63,113 nucleotides of DNA from a bacterium. Its GTDB lineage: Bacteria; Patescibacteriota; Minisyncoccia; Phycocordibacterales; UBA9973. The notes beneath the pieces were generated by a model. The model was given only the letters and a program-made list of their open reading frames with translations, ran no database searches and was not told where the DNA came from. The translations under genes and the position numbers were made by a program. The first letter of the stretch is position 1, and each line of letters opens with the position of its first letter. Where the stretch lies: the NCBI GenBank assembly GCA_021831595.1, contig JAKBMK010000025.1, positions 1 to 63,113 on the forward strand, written 5' to 3'. This document shows positions 28,520 to 37,660 of the stretch, piece by piece.

Positions 28520-28561
28520 CAAAGGTCTTGCCTTTGTCGATGCGCAAGGACGGTCCTTGCG
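28520..28561. repeat. Family-2 palindrome followed by family-1 variant palindrome
   Basis: CAAAGGTCTTGCCTTTG then CGCAAGGACGGTCCTTGCG (28543-28561). Confidence 0.9.
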
Positions 28562-28681
28562 ATTAATGAAGCAGGGCAAAGCTTTGCTTTGCCCTGCCGG
28601 TCTCTGTATTAACTAATGTGGCATTTTTGTTAATACTATGTTTCTAGTGTAAACCAAAACGCCATGTTGGTTTACACTTTG

Positions 28682-28712
28682 TCGATGCGCAAGGACCGTC
28701 CTTGCGCATCGA
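28682..28712. repeat. Family-1 variant palindrome TCGATGCGCAAGGACCGTCCTTGCGCATCGA
   Basis: 31-nt perfect palindrome around one central base. Confidence 0.95.
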
Positions 28713-28814
28713 TATGAGCGTATATATCAGCCTTGTTGGTAAAATTATACAATGGTTTTATGTTTTGTAAATTTTTTGTTTGTCTTTTTGTTTTTTATTT
28801 GAGATAATATAAAT

Positions 28815-29309
28815 ATGGATATGGATGTGAAAAAAGTAAATATTTATATAGATGGGAACAATCTTTATCGTTCAGCAAAAGAGCTCGGTTATGAAATAGA
28901 TTATAAAAAGTTTAGAGTGTGGTTATCTCAAAAATATAATACAAAAAATATATTTCTTTTTATTGGATATTTAGAAAATAGGAAAGATTTTTATAATCAT
29001 TTGAAAAATTGTGGTTTTAATTTGATATTTAAGGAAGCTATTCTTCATGAAGGAAATATTAAAGGTAATTGTGACGCTGAATTAGTATTAAAATCAGTTG
29101 ATGATTATCATTTGAAAAACTTTGATAAATTTATATTGATTTCAAATGATGGTGATTTTGGATGTTTAATAGAATTTTTAATAAATAAAAATTGTTTTGA
29201 TATTATACTATCACCTGATATAAGTAAATGTTCTATATTGTTAAGAAATAAAACAAATAAGATTTTATATTTAAACGAAATTTATAAGAAATTTTCTAAA
29301 AGCAAGTAA
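28815..29309 (+). CDS. NYN/PIN-like domain protein (LabA/DUF88 family)
   Basis: VNIYIDGNNLYRSAKELG...GNCDAELVLKSVDDYHLKNFDKFILISNDGDFGCLIEFL. Confidence 0.85.
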   Translation: MDMDVKKVNIYIDGNNLYRSAKELGYEIDYKKFRVWLSQKYNTKNIFLFIGYLENRKDFYNHLKNCGFNLIFKEAILHEGNIKGNCDAELVLKSVDDYHLKNFDKFILISNDGDFGCLIEFLINKNCFDIILSPDISKCSILLRNKTNKILYLNEIYKKFSKSK

Positions 29310-29420
29310 ATTACTTATCCCAAAAGAAAAAGCTCCCGGCATGGGCGCACCCATACAAGGATCTCTTTCATAATGATATAGGTATTATATACCAACGTGA
29401 CACCAGTGTCAAGACTATTT

Positions 29421-30734
29421 CTAATGCGTAAAGATTATTATTATCGTTCGTAATATTATTCCGAAATCGATGAAGATATTTCTGTTCTTTATATAATATA
29501 AATCGTATTCAAACTTTTCTTTTGAATCTTCGATTGTATTTGCATAGCGGTATTTTATTTGAGCCCAGCCGGTGAATCCTGGGCGGATGATGTGGCGGAG
29601 ATTGTAGTGGGGGATCTTGCCTTCGAGAGGAGTGACGAATTCTGGGCGCTCTGGACGGGGACCGACGAGCGAAAGATCGCCACGGAGTATATTTATCATT
29701 TGCGGAATTTCGTCGATGTGGAGCTTGCGGATGACTCTGCCGACCCGAGTGACACGAGGGTCGGATGCTCCTGTGGCCCAGACGGCGCCATCCTTCTCGG
29801 CGTTTATCGTCATAGAGCGAAGCTTGTAAAGCCTGAATATATTGCCATTGAGTCCAACTCTATTTTGAGTATAGAAGATTGGACCTTTGTCGTTTAGATA
29901 TATGAACACTCCACTGACAAGCAATATAGGTGAGCAGAGTACTAGTATGATGATAGCGAACAACTTATTCACAATAAACGTCATTATATTGTAGGCGACG
30001 TCTTTCTTTATATTTATATTCTCTACAACGAAAGACATATCGATATACCCAACAGGAATTTTGAATAGATATTTCTCATAAGCTTTGGCTGTGTCGATGA
30101 TGGAGCATCCTTGCTTGTATAGTTCCAAAATCTTTTCGTCTGGAGAGTCTATTTTCTTGTCTAGGATTATCACCAAATTTTTTGTAATTTTCTCTACTGA
30201 CTTCATCTCATTCATACTGTCTAGATGACTTACGATCGAGAGCCCGATCTGAGGATTTGCTTTTATCGTATTCTCTAATTCTTTCAGATAAGTAGAAGTC
30301 CCGACGAGAATTACCGGCTGTGTTATGCCCTTGGCGAAAAGGGTATAGATAGTTCTACGAAAGAAGAAAGAAAAGAAACCGAACAGAACGACCTGGATCA
30401 AGAGGTTCATCTTTGGATAAATACCGAATATAGGGGCTAGGTAGAATAGGATCAAGCCGACGACGAAGGAGGAGGCCAGGGCTAGGGCCCATCTCTTCAT
30501 ATAGGGGATAGTAGGCTTTATCGTCACCAAGTCATATAGTCCAAATATATAGAAAATAAGCACCCAGATGAGATATAGGAGGAGGAATGGCACAGTATGA
30601 CTGTCGATAGCAGAAAGGTACTGGTCGGGAGAGAATCTTATGAAAATAAGCAATATAAAAGAGATGAGAAAAGATAGAAAATCTCCGAATATGATAAGCC
30701 AAGTTCTATTCGTCATATGAAGACATTCTAGCAC
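29421..30734 (-). CDS. Undecaprenyl-phosphate sugar phosphotransferase (WbaP/EpsL-type)
   Basis: GPIFYTQNRVGLNGNIFRLYKLRSMTINAEKDGAVWATGASDPRVTRVGRVIRKLHIDEIPQMINILRGDLSLVGPRPERPEF. Confidence 0.95.
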   Translation of the reverse strand: MLECLHMTNRTWLIIFGDFLSFLISFILLIFIRFSPDQYLSAIDSHTVPFLLLYLIWVLIFYIFGLYDLVTIKPTIPYMKRWALALASSFVVGLILFYLAPIFGIYPKMNLLIQVVLFGFFSFFFRRTIYTLFAKGITQPVILVGTSTYLKELENTIKANPQIGLSIVSHLDSMNEMKSVEKITKNLVIILDKKIDSPDEKILELYKQGCSIIDTAKAYEKYLFKIPVGYIDMSFVVENINIKKDVAYNIMTFIVNKLFAIIILVLCSPILLVSGVFIYLNDKGPIFYTQNRVGLNGNIFRLYKLRSMTINAEKDGAVWATGASDPRVTRVGRVIRKLHIDEIPQMINILRGDLSLVGPRPERPEFVTPLEGKIPHYNLRHIIRPGFTGWAQIKYRYANTIEDSKEKFEYDLYYIKNRNIFIDFGIILRTIIIIFTH

Positions 30735-30822
30735 AAAAGGCGGGAATATAGCACCGTTTTGACATTTTGGGATAGAAGGAATATTCTCTATATGAAATCA
30801 AACATTCAAATAAACTCAAGAT

Positions 30823-31170
30823 ATGGAAAGAGATGAAAAAGAACAGAGCGACGAGATTTACCGTGGGTTCATGGAAACAGTTGAAGCCATGGTAAAAGCT
30901 TCGAAAGGCAAGCTCACTCTAGTCATAGAAGAGGACGAACACTTCCTACAGCTTCTTTCTGAAAGAGAGATGCATAGCGTAGAACATTTCGTTCGTCTTT
31001 CCCTAAAAGACAAGATGGGTCGGGCTCTGCCGGAATTCTATCTGATGGTCAATTCATATCAGTACGATTGTCCCAAGGAAGTGGCAGCAGGTAAGGCTCG
31101 TCTAAAAGAGCTCGGCAATGTCATCCTCGATGACAAGTATCAACTAAGCTGGAACCAGCTTTTCCGTTAA
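30823..31170 (+). CDS. Hypothetical protein
   Basis: 115-aa ORF with promoter-like TTGACA (~30758) upstream. Confidence 0.5.
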   Translation: MERDEKEQSDEIYRGFMETVEAMVKASKGKLTLVIEEDEHFLQLLSEREMHSVEHFVRLSLKDKMGRALPEFYLMVNSYQYDCPKEVAAGKARLKELGNVILDDKYQLSWNQLFR

Positions 31171-31339
31171 CAAACATACCCCAGAGGCTAAACCTTTGGG
31201 GTAAATTTGTATGATTTATACCCCGCACTTTCCACAGGAATTGCCTGTGGGGAGGGTGGGGAGACTTGGATTTGACAAAAATGATATTATATAATATAAT
31301 AAGAGCGAGTTAACATTTTTGTTCATTAAATTAAAAGTT

Positions 31340-31870
31340 ATGAGGTACATGGTTTTTTTGTTTGTCTTTATTTTTTCACCAGTTATGAGCATCACAACTG
31401 GAAGTCATGGAAGCCTAAAGACAGATAAACTAATGGAGTTGCGGACTGATATGAAGCCCGTAGCCCCCAAAACTGTAGAGGATAGTATAAAAGAGGTTTT
31501 TTCTAATTGGCAGGTTGCCAGTGCTTCTTTTTATGACAGCAAAGACTCCACGCAAACCAGAGAGGATGCGGATGGGGTAGGTGCTTTTGGACGTACGATA
31601 AAGTCAGGGTCCATAGCACTAGGTTCTTCCTTTGCAGAAATTTTTCGAGATAATGATTTGAGTGTTTATATTCAAATCAAAGATTTCAACATTGTTACAC
31701 CCTATGGAAAAGGAATTTTCCGAGTGGATGATATCATGGCTTCCAAGCACAACAGGAAGGGGAAATTTCGTATTGATTTTAATCAAGACGATCTCAACAC
31801 TCATTACAAGCGGAAAGGACGCTTTAAAGTAAAATTTAGAATCCTTAAAATCGAAACAGTTGGTGAATAG
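31340..31870 (+). CDS. Secreted hypothetical protein, possibly RlpA/3D double-psi-barrel-like
   Basis: Signal peptide; QVASASFYDS...GAFGRTIKSGSIALGSSFAEIF...NIVTPYGKGIFRVDDIM. Confidence 0.45.
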   Translation: MRYMVFLFVFIFSPVMSITTGSHGSLKTDKLMELRTDMKPVAPKTVEDSIKEVFSNWQVASASFYDSKDSTQTREDADGVGAFGRTIKSGSIALGSSFAEIFRDNDLSVYIQIKDFNIVTPYGKGIFRVDDIMASKHNRKGKFRIDFNQDDLNTHYKRKGRFKVKFRILKIETVGE

Positions 31871-31886
31871 CCAACTGTTTTTTCAT
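31862..31886 (+). terminator. Terminator overlapping stop of preceding ORF
   Basis: ACAGTTGGTGAATAGCCAACTGTTTTTTC (hairpin ACAGTTGG/CCAACTGT). Confidence 0.65.
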
Positions 31887-31914
31887 TATAAAATAAATAT
31901 GATATAGTATAAAT

Positions 31915-32058
31915 ATGATTAACAAAAGTTCTATTAAGGTTATACTCGCATTCACAGGAATGATATTACTAGGGCTCATATCCCTAGTCGTTTTGGACTC
32001 ATACAAGGGGGATTCGCTCGATAATACTGCCAAAGCGGGGAGTGGTTTGACAAAATAG
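31915..32058 (+). CDS. Small single-TM protein (47 aa)
   Basis: MINKSSIKVILAFTGMILLGLISLVVLDSYKGDSLDNTAKAGSGLTK*. Confidence 0.45.
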   Translation: MINKSSIKVILAFTGMILLGLISLVVLDSYKGDSLDNTAKAGSGLTK

Positions 32059-32074
32059 GATTATTTGATAGTAT
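32047..32074 (+). promoter_or_regulatory. Promoter of rplJ leader
   Basis: TTGACA - 16 bp - TAGTAT with TGA extension. Confidence 0.65.
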
Positions 32075-32080
32075 GGTTTT

Positions 32081-32175
32081 GTAGCCGTAGAAAGCAGGCA
32101 ATCTATGATTGTCCCGACGAAAGGAGGGGTGACATACGATAGAGGTCCTGCCGAGGTCGAAAACGATTTTTTTGA
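32081..32175 (+). ncRNA. Ribosomal protein L10 leader-like RNA
   Basis: GTAGCCGTAGAAAGCAGGC...GAGGTCCTGCCGAGGTCGAAAACG (GCAGG / CCTGCCGAGGT core) upstream of rplJ. Confidence 0.7.
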
Positions 32176-32199
32176 TTATATCAAAAAATTGTCTACGCA

Positions 32200-32226
32200 A
32201 GCGGCCCATAAGGGCCTTTTTTATTA
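32200..32226 (+). terminator. Terminator/attenuator following the L10 leader
   Basis: GCGGCCCATAAGGGCCTTTTTTATT. Confidence 0.75.
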
Positions 32227-32265
32227 GAAATTAATGAAGCCAGCAGGCGATTATAATTTCTTATA

Positions 32266-32551
32266 ACCCTGTTAAATGATTTTAAATCTATGAAGAAGTT
32301 CTATTACATATATGTACTTCGTTCAGGTAAGGATAGTAATTTTTACGTTGGATATACAGAAGATTTAAAATCACGATTTAAGGAACATACAAGCGGTAAC
32401 GTTATCTCGACAAGAGAACGTCGGCCATTAGAAATAATTTATTCTGAGGCGTGTTTAAGTAAGAAAGATGCTCTTCACAGAGAAAAGTACTTAAAAACGT
32501 ATCACGGTAAATTATTTCTAAGGAATAGACTTAAATCGTATTTAACAGGGT
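32266..32551 (+). mobile_element. Candidate GIY-YIG cassette 1 with terminal inverted repeats
   Basis: ACCCTGTTAAAT (32266-32277) / ATTTAACAGGGT (32540-32551) flank the GIY-YIG ORF; right arm encodes its last residues up to the first base of the stop codon. Confidence 0.5.
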
Positions 32552-32553
32552 AA
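32290..32553 (+). CDS. GIY-YIG nuclease domain protein (UPF0213/YhbQ-like)
   Basis: FYYIYVLRSGKDSNFYVGYTEDLKSRFKEHTSGNVISTRERRPLEIIYSEACLSKKDALHREKYLKT. Confidence 0.93.
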   Translation: MKKFYYIYVLRSGKDSNFYVGYTEDLKSRFKEHTSGNVISTRERRPLEIIYSEACLSKKDALHREKYLKTYHGKLFLRNRLKSYLTG

Positions 32554-32592
32554 TGATTTTTATATTTCGTTTCACTTCATTAAAAATTCATT

Positions 32593-33081
32593 ATGCCAAT
32601 TACATTAGAAAAAAAGAAAGAATTAGTAGCTGGTTTAGAGAAAGCACTTAAAGATGCTAAATCTGTTGTTTTTGTGAAATTTGATAAATTGACAGTAGCT
32701 GACAACAACGCACTTCGCCGCACTTTGCAGAAAGAAGATGTAGGTTATACAGTAGCAAAGAAAACTTTGCTCAAGCGCGCACTTTCTACTTTCGGAATTA
32801 CAGGAGACGCTCCAGAGATTCCAGGTCAGATAGCTGTTGCTTATAGTACTGATCTACTAGCAAGTTCACGTGGAATCTTTGACTTCCAAAAGGGGCACAA
32901 AGAGAATGTAGCAATCGTTGGAGGAGTTTTCGAAGGCAAATATATGTCTGCCGCAGAAATGACTTCAATCGCAACTATTCCTCCACTACAAACTTTGCGT
33001 GGAATGTTCGTCAATATCATCAACTCACCAATACAGCGTTTTGCAAGTGTGCTTGATCAAGTCGCACAGACTAAAGGTTAA
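32593..33081 (+). CDS. rplJ: 50S ribosomal protein L10
   Basis: KKELVAGLEKALKDAKSVVFVKFDKLTVADNNALRRTLQKEDVGYTVAKKTLLKRAL. Confidence 0.95.
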   Translation: MPITLEKKKELVAGLEKALKDAKSVVFVKFDKLTVADNNALRRTLQKEDVGYTVAKKTLLKRALSTFGITGDAPEIPGQIAVAYSTDLLASSRGIFDFQKGHKENVAIVGGVFEGKYMSAAEMTSIATIPPLQTLRGMFVNIINSPIQRFASVLDQVAQTKG

Positions 33082-33084
33082 ATT

Positions 33085-33218
33085 TATGGATCCCGTATGA
33101 AATCGCGGACGCGAATAATTCGGGAAACATTGTTATTATTAAAAAATTAATTTAAAAATGGGATTGTTGATTTAATAAATTATTTTAAGTCCGCGTCCTA
33201 TTTCATTCGGGATGGAAG
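33085..33218 (+). repeat. Inverted-repeat element (no ORF) in rplJ-rplL spacer
   Basis: ATGGATCCCGTATGAAATCGCGGACGCG ... GTCCGCGTCCTATTTCATTCGGGATGG; right arm abuts rplL ATG; homologous to the arms around GIY-YIG 2. Confidence 0.75.
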
Positions 33219-33604
33219 AAACAAAAGTAACAGTTCCTGCAAAATTCAAGGACATCGTTGCAACAATCGAAGCAATGTCAGTTATTGATTTACACGAACT
33301 AGTAAAAGTATTAGAAGAAAAGTTTGGAGTTTCAGCACAAGCTGCAGTAGCAGCAGCTCCAGCAGCAGGTGCAGGTGAAGCAGCAGAAGAGAAGAGTACA
33401 TTCACAGTTGAACTTACAGCTGCAGGTGAACAAAAGATTGCAGTTATGAAAGTTGTTAAAGAAGTTTTGGCTCTTGGACTCAAGGAAGCTAAAGACCTCG
33501 TTGACGGCGCACCATCAGTTCTTAAGGATGGTATGAAGAAGGAAGAAGCTGAAGATTTCAAGAAGAAAATCGAAGAAGCAGGTGGTAAAGTGACTTTGAA
33601 GTAA
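33212..33604 (+). CDS. rplL: 50S ribosomal protein L7/L12
   Basis: [33 protein letters not shown]...[27 protein letters not shown]. Confidence 0.98.
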   Translation: MEETKVTVPAKFKDIVATIEAMSVIDLHELVKVLEEKFGVSAQAAVAAAPAAGAGEAAEEKSTFTVELTAAGEQKIAVMKVVKEVLALGLKEAKDLVDGAPSVLKDGMKKEEAEDFKKKIEEAGGKVTLK

Positions 33605-33653
33605 TCTTCAAAGTCATCCTGACATCAATAGATGGAAGGGTTACTCATCGGAA

Positions 33654-33690
33654 AGAGCCCCGCAAGCGAAGCTTGCGGGGCTCTTTTTCT
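33654..33690 (+). terminator. Terminator after rplL
   Basis: AGAGCCCCGCAAGC-GAA-GCTTGCGGGGCTCTTTTTCTT. Confidence 0.9.
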
Positions 33691-33715
33691 TGGCGTATAC
33701 TATAGGCGGATATGG

Positions 33716-33992
33716 ATCACGTATGAAATTCCTATGTTTTATACTTATGTACTACAGAGTAAAAAAAATGGAAGTTTGTATATCGGATATACGGGTGATT
33801 TACGAAAACGTTTTAAAGAACATAACGATAATAAGTCAACTTATACTCGGAACCGTGGACCATATGAAATTATTTATTACGAGTCGTGTCTAAACAAAGA
33901 TGACGCTCGGTCGAGAGAATTATATTTAAAAACAGGAATGGGAAGACGATATTTAAACGCACGTTTAAAACGTTTTCTATTTCATACGTGAT
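33716..33992 (+). mobile_element. Candidate GIY-YIG cassette 2 with terminal inverted repeats
   Basis: ATCACGTATGAAAT (33716-33729) / ATTTCATACGTGAT (33979-33992) perfect 14-bp arms around the ORF. Confidence 0.55.
33734..33991 (+). CDS. GIY-YIG nuclease domain protein
   Basis: MFYTYVLQSKKNGSLYIGYTGDLRKRFKEHNDNKSTYTRNRGPYEIIYYESCLNKDDARSRELYLKT. Confidence 0.93.
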   Translation: MFYTYVLQSKKNGSLYIGYTGDLRKRFKEHNDNKSTYTRNRGPYEIIYYESCLNKDDARSRELYLKTGMGRRYLNARLKRFLFHT

Positions 33993-34608
33993 GGAAACAC
34001 TAGCAAAACTTTTCGGGGGTGGGGCACGGGTCAGAATAATGCGCCTATTTTTACTAAACAACGAGACGTCTTTCGAGATCGAGGATGTCGTCAGTCGAAC
34101 CAGAGTGACGAAAGCTAATTCTCGTAAGGAGGTAAACGCTCTTCTGGCTATGAACTTTATAAAGCAGAAAATGGTAACTCATGAAGGTTCTCGTGGTGCC
34201 AAGAAGAAAGTTCCTACATACCAACTCAATCCACACTTCCCTTATATAAATTCTATTCGCGATTTACTCGTAGATCCATCGCTTCTCCTTCGCGAAGATT
34301 TGTCGGCACGATTCAAGCAAGTAGGGAAGATAAAGCTCATGATTGTCTCTGGAATATTCATAGGGAGCGACAAGAGTCGAGCAGATATACTAGTAGTAGG
34401 AGACAAGCTCAAGAAGAACGTCATACAGCAGATCATAAAGGGTCTGGAATCCGAGATAGGCAAAGAGCTCAATTATGTGGTTCTAGAATCGGATGAATTC
34501 AAATATAGAATAGATATGTATGACAAGCTCGTCTGCGACATCCTAGACTGGCCACATGAGAGGATTATAGACAACGGGCAGTTATCCACATATATATCTA
34601 AAAAATAA
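33991..34608 (+). CDS. Winged-helix transcriptional regulator, nucleotidyltransferase-like C-terminus
   Basis: METLAKLFGGGARVRIMRLFLLNNETSFEIEDVVSRTRVTKANSRKEVNALLAMNFIKQ; ATG overlaps cassette right arm. Confidence 0.7.
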   Translation: METLAKLFGGGARVRIMRLFLLNNETSFEIEDVVSRTRVTKANSRKEVNALLAMNFIKQKMVTHEGSRGAKKKVPTYQLNPHFPYINSIRDLLVDPSLLLREDLSARFKQVGKIKLMIVSGIFIGSDKSRADILVVGDKLKKNVIQQIIKGLESEIGKELNYVVLESDEFKYRIDMYDKLVCDILDWPHERIIDNGQLSTYISKK

Positions 34609-34686
34609 AAGAGATGATATAATAATAAGGTATTCCACTAGGTCGAAACTTTGTGAATACCTTATTATTTTTTTATATAATTTATT

Positions 34687-35376
34687 ATGACATTTTTAGA
34701 AAACTTAGGATTAGTATTTCAAGGTTCACTTTTGGATCTTTGGTATGGCTTTATTAATTTCGTTCCAGGACTATTGCTAGCAATAATTCTATTTATCGTT
34801 GGATGGGTAGTTGGATCAGTATTGGGTAAAGCTGTAGCGCAACTAATCTCTGCGCTCAAAGTTGATAATCTTTTTGAAAGTGCAGGAGCAGAAGAAGTAA
34901 TGACAAGAATGGGAATGAAACTCAATCTTGGAAAATTCTTTGGATTGGTTGTAAAGTGGTTCATCATTATCGTATTCTTGATGGCTTCACTACAAATAGT
35001 CGGACTCACACAAGTTAACGACTTCCTCAAAGAAGCAGTAGTACTCTACTTGTCAAAGGTTATCATTGCAGCTATCGTTCTAATCATTGCTACTATTATT
35101 GCTGACGCAATGCAAAAGCTCGTTGTCGCTTCTTCAAAAGCAGCACATATAACTTCTGCACATATGCTAGGATCAATTACTCGCTACGCTATCTGGGGCT
35201 TTGCAATAATCATTGCTATCTCTGAATTAGGTATCGCTGCAGCATTTATGCAGATACTCTTCACAGGATTAATCGCAGCTCTTGCTCTAGCCTTGGGTCT
35301 TGCATTTGGTCTCGGTGGAAGAGATGCAGCAGCTCGCGCTATCGATGGTATCTCAAAAGAGATGTCTGGCAAGTAA
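34687..35376 (+). CDS. Membrane protein with conserved TM helices (MscS-like/TM-helix repeat)
   Basis: Multiple amphipathic TMs, LALALGLAFGLGGRDAAARAIDGI. Confidence 0.7.
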   Translation: MTFLENLGLVFQGSLLDLWYGFINFVPGLLLAIILFIVGWVVGSVLGKAVAQLISALKVDNLFESAGAEEVMTRMGMKLNLGKFFGLVVKWFIIIVFLMASLQIVGLTQVNDFLKEAVVLYLSKVIIAAIVLIIATIIADAMQKLVVASSKAAHITSAHMLGSITRYAIWGFAIIIAISELGIAAAFMQILFTGLIAALALALGLAFGLGGRDAAARAIDGISKEMSGK

Positions 35377-35401
35377 AAGATTTTGAAATTAAAGAAGATA
35401 A

Positions 35402-35433
35402 AAAGCCCGCAGGATTACCGGCGGGCTTTTTAG
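35402..35433 (+). terminator. Terminator
   Basis: AAAAGCCCGCAGGATTACCGGCGGGCTTTTTAG. Confidence 0.85.
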
Positions 35434-35479
35434 ATGCTATAATAGTATTGTTATATATTAATAATCTAATTTTATTTAC

Positions 35480-36040
35480 ATGAACAAAAACAAAGGATTT
35501 ATAGGTCTCGGTCTAATACTAGTAATTGTTCTAGGAGCACTAGTCGTCGGTGGGGGAGCGTATTATTTGGGGAAGAGTAGTAACAAATTAGAAGTTATAA
35601 AAGAAGAAAATATTCCACCAAATACTGAAAATAAAAATTTGCCAATTGTTGAAAATAAAGTAAAAGATATTCCAGAAGAAACTGGGGAGTATGGGGATGA
35701 TAAGAATGGAAGACATATTGGTTATATAAAAAAGATTGATGAAAAAAACAATTTGTCTATTGATTATGTTCAATGGATTAGCCCTTGTGCTCCAGATGCT
35801 CTAGATTGTCAAAATGGGTTTAAGACTAAAAATAGCAGTAATCAGTTGAGAGTATTTCCAGTATTAGATAATGTACAAATAAAACTACAGACATATGGGC
35901 ATGATAGTTCGGGTAGTCTTATTTGGAATCAAGTTGTTTCTTTCTCTGTGTTTAAAACAGCTCTGAATGTGGATTTATTATATTGGATCACATTAAAGGA
36001 TGGAAAAGTTGTTGAGATTACCGAGCAATACCAAGCATAG
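35480..36040 (+). CDS. Hypothetical membrane-anchored protein
   Basis: N-terminal TM (FIGLGLILVIVLGALVVGGGAYYLG). Confidence 0.6.
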   Translation: MNKNKGFIGLGLILVIVLGALVVGGGAYYLGKSSNKLEVIKEENIPPNTENKNLPIVENKVKDIPEETGEYGDDKNGRHIGYIKKIDEKNNLSIDYVQWISPCAPDALDCQNGFKTKNSSNQLRVFPVLDNVQIKLQTYGHDSSGSLIWNQVVSFSVFKTALNVDLLYWITLKDGKVVEITEQYQA

Positions 36041-36098
36041 ACAAGTAGAAGATGAGATCGGATGATATGATAATTTAAGCTTTAAAATAAAGGGGAAT

Positions 36099-36138
36099 TG
36101 GGGCCGGCGACAGTAGTCGCCGGCCCTTTCCTTTTTCT
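36099..36138 (+). terminator. Terminator
   Basis: GGGGCCGGCGACAGTAGTCGCCGGCCCTTTCCTTTTT. Confidence 0.8.
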
Positions 36139-36150
36139 CCCCAGAAACGC

Positions 36151-36177
36151 TTGACTTTATTTTCACTTTCATATAAT
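36151..36177 (+). promoter_or_regulatory. Promoter of 23S-5S unit
   Basis: TTGACT - 15 bp - TATAAT, ~300 bp before mature 23S. Confidence 0.55.
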
Positions 36178-36293
36178 ATACGAATCACGATGTTAATGAA
36201 CAAAAATCACCAAGTAAAGCGGTTAAAGTAAGACCAATTGGTTTCGCTTTGTCCGCCAAAAGGCGGATTTTTCTTTTAAAGACATCGAGAATG

Positions 36294-36386
36294 ATATTTG
36301 AAAACTGAATGCTGTTCCGACTCACTGTTATCCTTTATTTTAGAGGGTCTTTTGAATCGAGTCGGAAACAGAACACAACAATAATA
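36294..36386 (+). other. 5' half of pre-23S processing stem (with local hairpin)
   Basis: ATATTTGAAAACTGAATGCTG (36294-36314) and ACACAACAATAATA (36373-36386) pair with contiguous 39960-39994; GTTCCGACTC/GAGTCGGAAAC hairpin between. Confidence 0.75.
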
Positions 36387-36977
36387 GATGTATAAGCACA
36401 GAAGGAAGCGGTTCCTGAGAGTGTTTACATCGGATCATGTTTTGCCCTAGAGACAGAGCATGATCGTTTTTAAATTTCCTAATAGGAAATTAAGAGTATA
36501 TGGCGGATGCCTAGACTAAAAAAGGCGATGAAAGACGCAGCATGGCGGCGATATGTTTCGGGGAGGTGCCTAGCAACCTTTGATCCGGAAATTTCTGAAT
36601 GAGGAAACTCCACTCGGTAACCCCGAGTGACACTTGCACTTGATGTAAGTGAGCATACCAAGGGAAGTAAAACATTTCAGTACCTTGAGGAAAAGAGAAA
36701 AATATTTATTTTCTGAGTAGCGGCGAGCGAAAAGGAAAGAGCCCAAACCGAGCGTAGCAATATGCGAGGGGTTGTAAGGTGACAATGTAGATTTATCTAG
36801 AGAAGTTACAAAATATGTTATTAGATTAAATTTCTGGAAAGGAATGCCACAGACGGTGATAGCCCGGTGGTCGAAAATCTCATATCTTCTTGATTGTCAT
36901 TCTTGAGTAACTCAAGACACGAATAGCTTGAGCGAATCCACCAGAACTAACTGGTAAGGCTAAATACTTTTTTAGAT

Positions 36978-37020
<43 letters not shown>

Positions 37021-37628
37021 GATGAGGGGAGTGAAATAGACCTGAAACCATATACTTACAAGGAGTCGGAGCGGGCAGCACTAAGTTTTCAAAAACTTTG
37101 AAGATTTAGTGCTGTCCGTCACGGCGTGCCTATTGAAGAATGAGCCAACGAGTTTATCTATGTTGCAGGCTAAGCTGTTAGAACAGTGGAGCCTTAGGGA
37201 AACCGAGTGTTAATAGCGCGAACATAATGTAGTCTAGATAAGACCCGAAGCGAGGTGAGCTTGCCATGAGCAGGATGAAGTTTGTCGAAAGATAGATGGA
37301 GGTCCGAACCGGTGACCCGTGCAATAGTCTCGGATGACTTGTGGTAAGGAGTGAAAAGCTAATCGAACCTCGTAATAGCTGGTTCTCTCCGAAATAGCTT
37401 TAGGGCTAGCGTTGTGTGTTCCTCTTGGGGGTAGAGCACTGGAAGATTTCGACAGGGAGCAATCTCGCGACATCTATCAAACTCCGAATACCAAGAATTA
37501 AAAACACAGCAGTTAGGCTATGGGGGCGAAGCTCCATCAGCCAAAAGGGAAACAGCCCAGATCTCTAATTAAGGTCCCTAAATATACGCTAAGTGCATAT
37601 CAAGGAGGTGAAATTTCTCTGACAGTGA

Positions 37629-37660
<32 letters not shown>

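Noticed and set aside
28323-28579. ORFs 28323-28547 and 28343-28579
   Set aside because: Alternative frames over the transferase fragment and REP repeats; no protein family signal.
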